Shown here: piece by piece, positions 33,758-43,968 of the stretch
Position numbering within the stretch: position 1 is the first letter of the stretch
How the letters are laid out: every line of letters starts with the position of its first letter
NCBI RefSeq assembly: GCF_019974155.1
Contig: NZ_AP025158.1
Location: forward strand, 1,302,001-1,366,000
From: Thermus thermophilus
Lineage (GTDB): Bacteria; Deinococcota; Deinococci; Deinococcales; Thermaceae
Direction: 5' to 3'
DNA length: 64,000 bases
The notes under the pieces: model-generated
The model's database searches: none
The model's input: only the letters and a program-made list of their open reading frames with translations
Told to the model about the DNA's origin: nothing
Translations under genes and position numbers: made by a program

Positions 33758-33982
33758 ATGCGCCTCGTGGACCTGCGGAGCGACACCCTCACCCGCCCCA
33801 CCCCGGCCATGCGGAAGGCCATGGCGGAGGCGGAGGTGGGGGACGATGTCTACGGGGAAGACCCCACGGTGAACCGCCTCGAGGCCCTGGCGGCGGAAAG
33901 GCTCGGGTTTGAGCGGGCCCTCTTCCTGCCCTCGGGCACCATGGCCAACCAGGTGGCCCTCCTTCACTCCAGCCCCAGGTAG
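33758..33982 (+). pseudogene. Low-specificity L-threonine aldolase, N-terminal fragment
   Basis: Residues 1-69 read as the start of a PLP-dependent threonine aldolase: [40 protein letters not shown] and [15 protein letters not shown]. The homology ends abruptly at about 33963, where the frame runs into the 3' end of the opposite serine hydrolase gene and stops. The family usually has about 340 residues, so ~80% including the PLP lysine is missing. A deletion has joined the two genes. The fragment starts 5 bases after the regulator gene. Confidence 0.85.
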
Positions 33983-35139
33983 ACCAGGGTGCGGAAGGCG
34001 TGCTGGAGCCTCGCCCCAAGCCGGGAGTGGAGGGCCCTTTCCGGCTCCAGGACGGAGAGGAGGTTCGGGGCCTGGGCGAGGTAGAGGGCGGTGACCTCAT
34101 GGAGGGGGTCCACGAAGAAGAAGGTCCCGCCGAAGCCCGCCCAGGTCCACTCCCCCAGAGAGCCCGGAGAGTAGCCCATGGGCTCCACCCGCACCGCCAC
34201 CCCGAGGCCGAAGCTGTACCCTGGCCCGGGGAGGTACTCGGGCCCCCGCTTGAGGCCTTCTTGGTAGAGGCCTCCCAAGTGGTCCTGGACCATGAAGCCC
34301 GCCAGGGTGGAGGAAAGCAGGCCCCGGCCCAGGCGAAGGGCCTCGAGGAAGGCGAGGTAGTCCGCCGCGGTGCCCACGCCCCCCATCCCCCCGGCGTACC
34401 GGGGCGGGGGAGCCTCCACGGGAAGGAGGACGATCCTCCGGCCCGTCTCGGGGTCCTTGGGAAAGGGCTGGGCCAGCCGGGCGGGGTCCTTGGCCTGGAA
34501 GCCCGAGTCCTTCATGCCCAGGGGGCGGAAAAGCCTTTCCTCCAAAAGCTCCGCCAGGCTCCGCCCCGCCAAAGCCTCCAGGAGGTGGCCGAGGAGGTCG
34601 GTGGAAAGCCCGTACTCAAAGGCCTCCCCGGGCTGGAAGCGCAAAGGCAGGGCGGCGAGGCGCTGCAAAAAGGCCTCCCGGTCCAGGTCAAACCGGTCCA
34701 CCCCGGCCTCGAGGTAAAGGCGCTTCACCGGGGAGCGGAAGAAGACCCCGTAGGTGAACCCCGCGGTGTGGCGGAGGAGGTCGTAGACCGTGAGGGGGCG
34801 CTTCAGGGGCTCCAAAACCACCTCCTCCCCCACCTCCCGCCCCACCCGGAGCCCGGAAAACCCCGGGAGGTACTTCTCCACGGGGTCCAAGAGGGAAAGG
34901 ACCCCCTCCTCCACGAAGCCCAGGGCCAGGGCGGAGACCCAAGGCTTGGTCATGGAGTAGAGGCGGAAAAGCGCGTCCTCCCGCATGGGGAGGCCCTTTT
35001 CCGGGTCCAAAAAGCCGTAGACCCCCTGGAAGACCACCTCCCCTCCCCGGGCCACGAGGACCACGGCCCCGGGGAGGAGGCCCTCCTCCACCAGGCGCCG
35101 GAAGTAGGCGTCAAGCCTCCGGAAGTCCACCCTCACCAC
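33964..35139 (-). CDS. Class C beta-lactamase-family serine hydrolase
   Basis: The 391-residue protein shows the Ser-x-x-Lys motif in [17 protein letters not shown] (~residue 63), ending features [15 protein letters not shown] and [19 protein letters not shown] (Tyr motif), and [14 protein letters not shown]. This family covers esterases, D-aminopeptidases and penicillin-binding proteins; no signal peptide is seen, so a cytoplasmic esterase-like role is likely. Start GTG 35139 overlaps the end of the small membrane protein gene. Its stop borders the deletion that removed most of the threonine aldolase. Confidence 0.83.
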   Translation of the reverse strand: MVRVDFRRLDAYFRRLVEEGLLPGAVVLVARGGEVVFQGVYGFLDPEKGLPMREDALFRLYSMTKPWVSALALGFVEEGVLSLLDPVEKYLPGFSGLRVGREVGEEVVLEPLKRPLTVYDLLRHTAGFTYGVFFRSPVKRLYLEAGVDRFDLDREAFLQRLAALPLRFQPGEAFEYGLSTDLLGHLLEALAGRSLAELLEERLFRPLGMKDSGFQAKDPARLAQPFPKDPETGRRIVLLPVEAPPPRYAGGMGGVGTAADYLAFLEALRLGRGLLSSTLAGFMVQDHLGGLYQEGLKRGPEYLPGPGYSFGLGVAVRVEPMGYSPGSLGEWTWAGFGGTFFFVDPLHEVTALYLAQAPNLLSVLEPERALHSRLGARLQHAFRTLVYLGLE

Positions 35140-35408
35140 CCCTCAGGAACGGGCCTCCTCGGGCTTAGGAGGAGCCAGAGGGCGAGGAGGAGAAGCGCCA
35201 AGGGCAAAAACCACTTCACGAAGAAGCCCAAAAGGCCGAGGGCGGCCCCCAAAAGGGCGAGGAAGAGGCCCACGGGAAGGGCCAAGGCGGCGAGGAGGAG
35301 GGCCAGGGGAAGGGCCAAAAGGACGAGGACCAGGGCCACGAAAGGGCCCAGGAGAAACCAGGCGAGGACGAGCCCCAAAAGGAGAAGGACCCAGCCTAGG
35401 ACCCGCAT
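35133..35408 (-). CDS. Small hydrophobic membrane protein
   Basis: The 91-residue frame consists almost wholly of membrane segments, about three or four (VLGWVLLLLGLVLAWFLLG; LALLLAALALPVGLFLALLG; FLPLALLLLALWLLLSP). It begins at ATG 35408 and overlaps the next gene by 7 bases. I recognise no family. The composition fits a real membrane protein, but G/C-rich Leu-coding DNA can produce such frames by chance. Confidence 0.5.
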   Translation of the reverse strand: MRVLGWVLLLLGLVLAWFLLGPFVALVLVLLALPLALLLAALALPVGLFLALLGAALGLLGFFVKWFLPLALLLLALWLLLSPRRPVPEGW

Positions 35409-35470
35409 GCCTCAAGCCTACACCCTCTTCCGCCTCCGATGCCCGAACGAAGGCTAGGCCTTTTCGGGGC

Positions 35471-35498
35471 CCCCATGCGGGCCCAAGCCCGCATGGGG
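35471..35498 (-). terminator. Perfect hairpin terminator after the SDR gene
   Basis: CCCCATGCGGGC and GCCCGCATGGGG are perfectly complementary around a four-base loop (TTGG on the minus strand), 5 bases after the SDR stop. No U-tract follows. It is the perfect version of the stem at 2004-2031. Confidence 0.65.
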
Positions 35499-35503
35499 TG
35501 CTC

Positions 35504-36241
35504 TCAGGCCGGGGCCGCCCCAATGGTCCTCCCCCCGTCCACGAAGAGGACCTGGCCGGTGATGAAGCTGGACTCGTCGGAGACCAGGAAGAGGGCGGCG
35601 TAGGCCACCTCCAAGGGCTTCCCCGCCCGGCCCAAGGGGGTGGCGGCGATGGCCTTCTCCCGCACCTTCTCCGGCACCTTGGCCGTCATCCGCGTCTCAA
35701 TAAACCCCGGGGCCAGGGCGTTCACCCGGATCCCCCACCGCCCAAGCTCCAGGGCCAAGGTCCGGGTAAGCCCCACCACCCCCGCCTTGGAGGCGGCGTA
35801 GTTCGCCTGCCCCAGGTTCCCCAAATAGACCCGGCTTGCGGTGAGGACGATGCTCCCAGGGTTTTTCTCCCGCATGGCCTCGGAGGCCGCCTTGGCCACC
35901 AGGAAGCTTCCCGTGAGGTTTACCCGGAGGACGAGCTCCCAGTCCTCCAGGGGCATCTTCCAGTGGAAGTTGTCCCGGGTGATCCCGGCGTAGTGCACCA
36001 CCCCGTCCAGCCGGCCCAGGTGGGCTAGGGCCTCGGCAAACCCCCGCTCCACGGAGGCGGGGTCGGCCACGTCCATCACCACCGGATGGGCCCCCACGCT
36101 TTCCGCCGCCTCCCTTAAGGGGCCTTCTTCCACGTCGCAGGCCACGAGCCTCGCCCCTTCCCGGGCGAAGAGCTCCAGCGTGGCCCGGCCGATGCCGTGG
36201 GCCGCCCCCGTGATGAGCACCGCCTTGTCCTTGAGCCGCAT
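35504..36241 (-). CDS. SDR, 3-oxoacyl-ACP reductase (FabG)-like
   Basis: The 245-residue classical SDR has VLITGAAHGIGRATLELF, DVADPASVERGF, VHYAGITRDNF, Ser/Tyr/Lys in LTASRVYLGNLGQANYAASK and the C-terminal FVSDESSFITGQVLFVDGG-type segment seen in FabG-like enzymes. It probably reduces a 3-oxoacyl thioester or a related substrate. Start ATG 36241 follows AGGAGGTGCGGG. A PfmR-type operator lies 17-32 bases upstream, which points to fatty-acid or phenylacetate metabolism. Confidence 0.85.
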   Translation of the reverse strand: MRLKDKAVLITGAAHGIGRATLELFAREGARLVACDVEEGPLREAAESVGAHPVVMDVADPASVERGFAEALAHLGRLDGVVHYAGITRDNFHWKMPLEDWELVLRVNLTGSFLVAKAASEAMREKNPGSIVLTASRVYLGNLGQANYAASKAGVVGLTRTLALELGRWGIRVNALAPGFIETRMTAKVPEKVREKAIAATPLGRAGKPLEVAYAALFLVSDESSFITGQVLFVDGGRTIGAAPA

Positions 36242-36257
36242 CCCGCACCTCCTAGAC

Positions 36258-36273
36258 GACCAACCGGTCGGTA
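36258..36273 (-). promoter_or_regulatory. PfmR-type (TetR-family) operator
   Basis: On the minus strand TACCGACCGGTTGGTC fits the pseudopalindrome TACCGACCGNTNGGTN that I recall for PfmR, a T. thermophilus repressor of phenylacetate and fatty-acid genes. It lies between the FabG-like SDR start and the opposite gene end. Confidence 0.65.
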
Positions 36274-36281
36274 AGCCCACC

Positions 36282-36614
36282 CTACTCCCGGCCCCGGGGC
36301 CCCGTCAAGGGCCAGGCGTAGTAGGGGGTCTCCACGAACTCGGGGGGGCCTCCCAGGTAGACCCGAAGCCCGGGCAGGACCAGGGTCTCCCCCTCCCACT
36401 CAAAGGCCAGGGGGTCCACCTCCAGGGGGTAGTGGAGGACGGCCTCCCTCGGAAGGCCAAGCCTCAGCCACTCGGGCGGGGAGACCCGCCCCACCAGGAG
36501 GTAGCGGGCCCGCCGCGGCCCCCCCTCGGTGTAGAGGAGGACCTCCTCCCCCAGGTCCAGGAGGAAGGCCCGCCGCCTTACGAAGAGCCTGGCCCTACGG
36601 GTCCAGGTAGACAT
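36282..36614 (-). CDS. Hypothetical protein at the end of the btu operon
   Basis: A 110-residue frame starting at ATG 36614, inside the last codons of btuD. It contains RARLFVRRRAFLLDLGEEVL, RARYLLVGRVSPPEWLRLGL and LVLPGLRVYLGGPPEFVETP. I recognise no family; there is no membrane segment. The 20-base overlap and same strand place it in the B12 uptake operon. Confidence 0.55.
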   Translation of the reverse strand: MSTWTRRARLFVRRRAFLLDLGEEVLLYTEGGPRRARYLLVGRVSPPEWLRLGLPREAVLHYPLEVDPLAFEWEGETLVLPGLRVYLGGPPEFVETPYYAWPLTGPRGRE

Positions 36615-37347
36615 GGGGCCTCCCCCCCAGGCGGACGACCCGGACCCCCGGCCCGTAGAGCCGGGCGAGGAGGGGTTCCTGCAGGACCGCTTCAGGCCTC
36701 CCCTCCGCCACCACCCTTCCCCCTTCCAGCACCGCCACCCGGTGGGCGAGGGCCGCCTGGTTGGGGTCGTGGAGGACGGAAAGCACCCCGAGGCCCATCC
36801 CGGCAAGCCGCCTCAAAAGCCCTACCACCGCCCCCTGGTGCTCCAGGTCCAAGAAGGTGGTGGGCTCGTCCAGGAGGAGGTACCTGGGCCTCCCCGCCAG
36901 GGCCCGGGCGAGGAGGACCCGTTGCCTCTCCCCGCCCGAGAGGGTGCCGAGGAGCCTTCCCCGAAAAACGGAGGCCCCGGTGACCTCGAGGGCCCAGTCC
37001 ACCGCTTCCCGGTCCTCCCGCCCCTCCCGCCCCCAAAGCCCGAGGTGGGGAAGCCTCCCCAGGCGCACCACCTCCTCCACCAAAAGCCCCTCGGGGTAGG
37101 GGCCGCCCTGGGGGAGGTAGGCGAGGAGGCGGCCCCGCCCGTAGCTGCCGTGGGCCCTAAGGGGCCTCCCCTCCAAAAGCACCTCTCCCCGCCTGGGCCT
37201 AAGGAGCCCCGCCATCACCCTTAGGAGGGTGGTCTTCCCCGAGCCGTTGGGCCCGAGGAGGGCGAGCCACTCCCCCGGGCGCAGGAGGAGGTCCACGCCC
37301 TTTAGGGCGAAGGGCCCCACAACCCCCCTGGCCTCAAGCCCGCCCAC
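36595..37347 (-). CDS. btuD: Vitamin B12 ABC transporter ATP-binding protein
   Basis: The 250-residue ATPase has Walker A LLGPNGSGKTTLLRVMAG, the signature LGTLSGGERQRVLLARAL, Walker B YLLLDEPTTFLDLEHQG and the H-loop VLSVLHDPNQAALAHRVAVL. Start GTG 37347 overlaps btuC by 14 bases. The subfamily (BtuD/FhuC/HmuV) imports cobalamin, siderophores or haem; the upstream cobalamin riboswitch decides for B12. Confidence 0.92.
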   Translation of the reverse strand: MGGLEARGVVGPFALKGVDLLLRPGEWLALLGPNGSGKTTLLRVMAGLLRPRRGEVLLEGRPLRAHGSYGRGRLLAYLPQGGPYPEGLLVEEVVRLGRLPHLGLWGREGREDREAVDWALEVTGASVFRGRLLGTLSGGERQRVLLARALAGRPRYLLLDEPTTFLDLEHQGAVVGLLRRLAGMGLGVLSVLHDPNQAALAHRVAVLEGGRVVAEGRPEAVLQEPLLARLYGPGVRVVRLGGRPHVYLDP

Positions 37348-38362
37348 GCCGCCTCCACATGAGGTAGAGGAAGAAGGGCCCCCCGAGGAGGGTGGTGACC
37401 ACGCCCACGGGAAGCTCCGCGGGCCGGGCGAGGGTGCGGGCGAGGAGGTCGGCCAGGGCGAGGAGGGCCCCGCCCCCCAGGGCGCTGGCCGGGAGGAGGA
37501 GGCGGTAGTCCTCCCCCAGAAGCCGCCTCAGCATGTGGGGCACCACCAGGCCCACGAAGCCGATGATCCCCGCCTGGGCCACGGCGGAGGCGGTGAGGAG
37601 GCTCGCCGCCCCGAGGAGGAGAAGCTTTAGGCCCTCCAAGGGAAGCCCGAGGCTTTTCGCCGTCTCCTCCCCGAGCTGCAAGGCGTTGAGGACCCTTCCC
37701 AGGAGGAAAAGGGGAGGCAGGGCGAGGAGGAGGGCCAGGGCCAAGGCCCGCACCCCCGCCCAGCCCATGAAGGCCAGGTTGCCCAGGGTGTAGGCGAAGA
37801 CCGCCCGCACCCGGTCGGCGTCCTGCATCATCAGGTAGGTGGTGAGCCCGGTGAGGACGCTCCCCACCACCACCCCGGCCAGCACGAGCTCCCCCGTGCG
37901 GGCCACCCCCCCCGCCAGGACCAGGGTGAGGAGGGTGGCCAAGAGGGCCCCAAGGAAGCCGAAGAAGGTGGCGGAGAGGGGCAGGTGCTGGAAGACGGCG
38001 TGCTGGGCGAAGGCGGGGGAAAGCCCCCCCAAGAGGACGGCGAAGAGGGTCACGGCGAAGGCCGCCCCCGAGGCGGAGCCCATGAGGTAGGGGTCGGCCA
38101 GGGGGTTGCGGAAGAGCCCCTGGAAGGCGGCCCCCGAGACCGCCAAGGCCCCCCCCACCAACATCCCCCCCAGGACCCGGGGCAGGCGGAGCTCGGTGAC
38201 GATGGGGTTTTCCTCCAGGCCCAGGAGGGCCCGGACCACCGCCTCCGGGGGCAGGGCCACCGCCCCGAAGGCGAGGCCCAGGACCAAGGCCCCGAGGAGG
38301 AGGAAGAGGAGCCAGGCGAAGACCAGGCCCCGCCTTACGGCCAGGGGGAGGCTTAGGGTCAT
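37334..38362 (-). CDS. btuC: Vitamin B12 ABC transporter permease
   Basis: The 342-residue FecCD-family permease has about ten membrane segments. Visible family features are LRLPRVLGGMLVGGALAVSG, AAFQGLFRNPLADPYLMGSA, GASGG-like SASGAAFAVTLFAVLLGG, and IIGFVGLVVPHMLRRLLGED near the C-terminus, which holds the ATPase-coupling loop. Its ATG overlaps the btuF stop. Confidence 0.93.
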   Translation of the reverse strand: MTLSLPLAVRRGLVFAWLLFLLLGALVLGLAFGAVALPPEAVVRALLGLEENPIVTELRLPRVLGGMLVGGALAVSGAAFQGLFRNPLADPYLMGSASGAAFAVTLFAVLLGGLSPAFAQHAVFQHLPLSATFFGFLGALLATLLTLVLAGGVARTGELVLAGVVVGSVLTGLTTYLMMQDADRVRAVFAYTLGNLAFMGWAGVRALALALLLALPPLFLLGRVLNALQLGEETAKSLGLPLEGLKLLLLGAASLLTASAVAQAGIIGFVGLVVPHMLRRLLGEDYRLLLPASALGGGALLALADLLARTLARPAELPVGVVTTLLGGPFFLYLMWRRRGRA

Positions 38363-39216
38363 GGCTTGCCGTGGAAGCAGTCCACGAGGAGCCTCAGGCC
38401 CTGGGCCACCCGGGGGCCGGGGCGGGAGAGAAGGCTGTCCTCACCCCCGGTGTAGACGCAGATCCGGCCCGCGCGCACCGCCCGGACCCGGTCCCAGCCG
38501 GGGCGCTTGCGGATGGTCTCCAGGGCGTTCGGGTAGGTGGCCACGATGACCTCGGGGTCCTTCTCCACCACGAACTCGGGGGCGATCTTGGGGAAGAGGC
38601 CGAGCTCCTTGGGGACGACGTTCACCCCCCGGGCCTTTTGGATGAGAACCCCGATGAAGCTCTCGGGGCCCACGGTGTAGGGGGTGGGGTCAATCTCGTA
38701 GTAGACCCGGGGGCGGGACTTGGCCTTGGCCGCCCGGGCCTCCTCCTGGTAGACCTCCTTCTGGATCTGGGCCACGAGCCGCTCGGCCTGGGCCTCGAGG
38801 CCAAGAAGCCTCCCCAGGGTGCGCACGGTGCGGAAGATGTCCTCGTAGGTCTCCGTCCTCACGGCGTAGACCGTAAGCCCCGCCCTTTCCAGGGTCTCGT
38901 AGAGCCTCCCATACTTGGAGACCAGGACCAGGTCGGGCTTGAGGGAGACGATGAGCTCGGGGTTGGGGTTGTAGAGGCCGCCCGCCTTGGGGAGCTTTTT
39001 GACGCTTTCCGGCCAGTCGGAGTAGTCGTCCGTGGCCATGATGCGGTCGCAGGCCCCCAGGGCGCAGACCGTCTCCGTGACCGAGGGCAGCATGGTGACG
39101 ATGCGCTTGGGCGGGGCCTTGAGGGTGACCGTGCGCCCCAGGTCGTCCTGCAGGGTGAGGGGAAAGGCGAGGGCCAAAGCCCAAAGGACCGCAAGAAACG
39201 CCAGAATCTTCCTCAT
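38359..39216 (-). CDS. btuF: Cobalamin-binding periplasmic protein
   Basis: The 285-residue protein has a cleavable signal peptide (MRKILAFLAVLWALALAFPL), then the class III binding-protein fold: LQDDLGRTVTLKAPPKRIVT, PSVTETVCALGACDRIMATD, PDLVLVSKYGR and AGRICVYTGGEDSLLSRPGP. Start ATG 39216 follows AGGGAGGTAGGC. It delivers B12 to BtuCD; it is the first gene after the riboswitch. Confidence 0.9.
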   Translation of the reverse strand: MRKILAFLAVLWALALAFPLTLQDDLGRTVTLKAPPKRIVTMLPSVTETVCALGACDRIMATDDYSDWPESVKKLPKAGGLYNPNPELIVSLKPDLVLVSKYGRLYETLERAGLTVYAVRTETYEDIFRTVRTLGRLLGLEAQAERLVAQIQKEVYQEEARAAKAKSRPRVYYEIDPTPYTVGPESFIGVLIQKARGVNVVPKELGLFPKIAPEFVVEKDPEVIVATYPNALETIRKRPGWDRVRAVRAGRICVYTGGEDSLLSRPGPRVAQGLRLLVDCFHGKP

Positions 39217-39262
39217 GCCTACCTCCCTAAGGCCGCTAGGGCCAGGCCCGGGGGAGGTAGGG

Positions 39263-39287
39263 AAAAACCCCTGCCGGGAGGCAGGGG
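39263..39287 (-). terminator. Cobalamin riboswitch terminator
   Basis: On the minus strand CCCCTGCC and GGCAGGGG form a perfect 8-bp stem with a TCCC loop, followed by five T residues, 47 bases before btuF. Confidence 0.85.
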
Positions 39288-39354
39288 CTAAAGGCAAACG
39301 CCGTTTATCCCCCACTTCTCCCCCATCCGCGTGAGGTGCCCGCCCCGGGGAAGG

Positions 39355-39545
39355 GCGGACGGCCCTGGCAGGCATTCGGGCTTCCGGCCTACGACGAAGG
39401 GCGTGACGCGCGACCGGTTACCGTTGCGGGACAGCGCCGGACTTGCACCGGACTTCCCCACTTTAAGCCTGGACTACGCGCCCAGGCACCAGGGCTACGG
39501 GACCTGGCTTTGGGGCCCTAGCGGGCCTCGCCTTCCAGGCTAGGG
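39355..39545 (-). promoter_or_regulatory. Cobalamin riboswitch
   Basis: On the minus strand the conserved core GTCCGGTGCAAGTCCGGCGC (39452-39433), directly followed by TGTCCCGCAACGGTAACCGG, and the distal element GAAGCCCGAATGCCTGCCAG match the AdoCbl riboswitch. Adenosylcobalamin binding would favour the following terminator and shut off btuFCD. Confidence 0.93.
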
Positions 39546-39632
39546 CACCCCCCCCTCCCGCGCAACCCCGTCTTCCCTCCCGCGGGCTTTCACACGGCCT
39601 TAACACCCATTGGCTACGCTTAAAATAAAACG
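39546..39632. other. Divergent promoter region of btu and the decayed membrane gene
   Basis: Plus strand: TAAAAT about 9 bases before ATG 39633 is a likely -10 element, with TTAACA upstream. Minus strand: a promoter for the riboswitch transcript must lie here, but no clear pair of hexamers stands out. Confidence 0.35.
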
Positions 39633-41084
39633 ATGAAGAAGTTTATCAAGCGCTGGCCTTGGGCTCTCCTGACTGGCCTATTGGTTGGCGGCCTGGCCTG
39701 GTGGATGGGGCACAAGCCCTTTCCACCTAAGCCCCAGGCCGATCAAACCTACCGGTTCCCCACGACCCTGTCCTCCCCGCCCAACCTGCCTCCGCTCTTA
39801 GAGGCTGTCGTAAAACCCTTCCACGGCCAGCTACGCGGCCCTGGCCAGCCGCTTCACCAACAAGCGTAGCATGCCCAGATACACCCAGGCCTCGCTCACC
39901 CCAGGGTTGGCTTCATAGTCCTTGGCGAGCCGCCGATTCCGCCCCAGCCAGGCAAAGGTCCGCTCCACCACCCACCGCTTGGGCAAGGGCTTGAACCCCC
40001 TCTCCCGCGGAAGCTCCGGCGCCTCTTCCCCCTCCCGCACCCAGACCCCTCGCACCCCCGCGTAGGGACGGGCCACCACCTCAAGCTCCAGCCCCAGGGA
40101 AGAAGCCAGCCCCTTGAGGCCCCGGTACCCCCAGTCCACAAACAGCTTCTGCACCCTTGGCCAAAGGGAGAGGTCCATCCCCAGGAGCAAGGCCTCCCCA
40201 CCCCGCTTGTCGTGCTCGTTGCTAGACGAGGGCCTCTCCTTTTACCTCTTCGCCTCCGGGCTCGTCCTCGGAGCCGCCGTGTATACCACCCCCTTCGCCC
40301 TTCCCCTGGGGCTCTTCTTCGCCCTGGGCCTCGGCCTCTTCCGCAAGTTAGAACCCCCGGCCTGGGCCGCGGCGAGCCTTGTGCTCCTCTTCCCCCTCCT
40401 CTCCACCCTCTTTGCCTGGGGCTACCTCTCCTGGATCTTCACCGGGGAAGCCGCCTTCCTCTACGAAGCCCTGCCCAAGGAAGCGCCCTCCCTAGGGACC
40501 GTCCTCCTGGCGAGTCCGGCCTATCTGGGAACAGGGCTTCTAGCCCTTCTCCGCCCACGGGCAAGCTTCCTCCTTTACCCCGTGCCCCTTCTCCTCCTCC
40601 TCGTCCTCCCCGCCATGGGGTTCGGCCACACGCCTGCCATGGCCGTGGGGCTCCTCTTCCTCTTCGCCTTAGGAGGGCTTCCCCGCCTCGCCCCGGGCCC
40701 CGGAATCCGGGCCGTGGGCCTCGGCCTCGCCCTCCTCCAGGCCGCCTTGGGATGGGCCCTCCTACCCCCCCTAAACCCCCTCCCGACGCCTTGGAGCGGG
40801 CCATCGGCCAAGCCTTGGCCCAGGCGCCTCCCCGCTCCATCCTAGCCGACGACCGGGAGAGTTACCGTCTGCTGGCCTGGGCAGGCACCGCCCGGCCCTT
40901 CCTCCTCCCCGCAGACGCCGGTTTTACCCTGGCCCTCTCCGCCCCAAGCCTCTACGTGGACCGCGTCCTCGTCTGCCGGGGCCCAGGCGCCCTCTACCGC
41001 CGCTACGGCGAGCACGACCTCCCCGGCTTTCGCGAGGTCTGGCGGTACAAGGGGTGCAGGCTCCTGGAGCAGCGCCCCTCCTAG
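39633..41084 (+). pseudogene. Membrane protein (possible glycosyltransferase), disrupted
   Basis: ATG 39633 starts KKFIKRWPWALLTGLLVGGL, a membrane anchor, with coding sense to about 39795 (SSPPNLPPLL). An IS remnant follows (39800-40215). Hydrophobic sequence resumes at about 40216 (LSFYLFASGLVLGAAVYTTP, LVLLFPLLSTLFAWGYLSWI, LLLLVLPAMGFGHTPAMAVG), with a frame change in the C-run near 40764-40780, and continues as [20 protein letters not shown] to 41084. The C-terminal part with membrane helices followed by a soluble domain resembles PMT/ArnT-type glycosyltransferases, but a middle part is missing, so the family is uncertain. Confidence 0.7.
39800..40215 (-). mobile_element. IS5-like remnant (3' part only)
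   Basis: The left end GAGGCTGTCGTAAAA is present, and the minus strand encodes the C-terminal part of an IS5/IS1031-type transposase ending at 39831: NEHDKRGG, RVQKLFVDWGYRGLKGLASS and KRWVVERTFAWLGRNRRLAKDYE (catalytic Glu). The N-terminal half and the other terminal repeat are missing; the truncation point is near 40215. It is not mobile by itself. Confidence 0.75.
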
Positions 41085-41100
41085 GAACCCGAACGCGCCC

Positions 41101-41127
41101 TTGACTTTGCCCGAGGGAGCCCGGAGG

Positions 41128-41129
<2 letters not shown>
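41101..41129 (+). promoter_or_regulatory. lepA promoter
   Basis: TTGACT (41101-41106), a 17-base spacer and GAGGAT (41124-41129) point to a transcript start at about 41136, directly at ATG 41137. Confidence 0.5.
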
Positions 41130-42943
<1,814 letters not shown>

Positions 42944-42960
<17 letters not shown>

Positions 42961-43921
42961 GCTCGCCCTGGTCATCGCCCTCCTCGCCTTCCTGCCCAAC
43001 CTGGTCCTGGCCCTCACCCTGGGGGTCCTGGGGGAAGGCCCCTGGCCTCCCCTCCTCCTCTGGCTTTTCCTCCTCGCCCTCCTCTCGGGCCTTGTGGGCT
43101 ACTTCCTGGCGAAAAGCCTCCTCAGGCCCCTGGAGGAGCTCACCCGGGCCCTGGCCTACCTCTCCTTGAAGGAGGGGCCCCTGGAGGCCCTCCGCCTCCC
43201 CACCCCCAAGGAGCCCCCTCCGGAGGAGATCGCCCTCCTCCGCGCCCGGTTCTCCGAGCTCCTCGCCCGGCTCAAGGAGCTCCTGGAGGCCCGGGAGGGC
43301 CTGTACGCCGCCCTGGCCCACGACCTCAAGACCCCCCTCCTTTCCGCCCTGCGCCTCTTGGACTACCTGGAGAGGGCGGACGACTTGGGGAAGGAGCGGC
43401 GCGTCGCCCTGCTCCGCGCCCTGAGGGAGGAGCTCGCCCGGGGCTACCGCCTGACGGAGAACCTCCTTGCCCTCGCCCGCCTCGAGGCCCGCCCCCCCCG
43501 GGGCGAGACCCTGAACCTCAGGGCCCTGGCCGAGGACCTCCTCCTCCGCTACCGGGACGAGGCGAAGAGGCGGGGGCTCCTCGTGGAGGTGGAAGGGGCG
43601 GGCCTCGCCCGGGGGGAAAGGCTCCTCGTGGAAAGGGCCCTCGCCAACCTTCTGGAAAACGCCCTCCGCCACGCCAAAAGCCGCGTCCGGCTCCGGGTGG
43701 GGGAAGGCGTGTTCCTCGTGGAGGACGACGGCGCAGGCCTTCCCCTACCCCTGGAAGCCCTCGCCCGCCCCTTCCTCCAGGGGGAGGGCAGGAGGGGAAG
43801 CGCGGGCCTGGGCCTCTACACCGCCAAGCGGGTGGCCGAGGCCCACGGGGGCAGGCTCTTCCCCTGCGAGGGCACCCTGGGAGGGGCCTGCCTGGGCCTG
43901 GAACTCCCCAAGGGGGCCTAA
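42944..43921 (+). CDS. Sensor histidine kinase, orphan
   Basis: The 325-residue protein has two N-terminal membrane segments with only a very short external loop ([40 protein letters not shown]), a HAMP-like linker ([19 protein letters not shown]), the dimerisation/His domain ([20 protein letters not shown]) and the ATPase domain with N-box [14 protein letters not shown]1 [11 protein letters not shown] and G2 [19 protein letters not shown]. With almost no extracytoplasmic domain it probably senses a membrane or intracellular signal. No response regulator gene is adjacent. It overlaps lepA, so it is transcribed with it. Confidence 0.88.
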
Positions 43922-43943
43922 CGCCGGGCTTGGAGCCCCGGCG
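43922..43943 (+). terminator. Hairpin after the histidine kinase gene
   Basis: CGCCGGGCT and AGCCCCGGCG pair with one bulged base around TGG, followed by AAAA; it lies between converging genes. Confidence 0.45.
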
Positions 43944-43968
43944 AAAAGCCCGGGCGGGGAACGAACGC

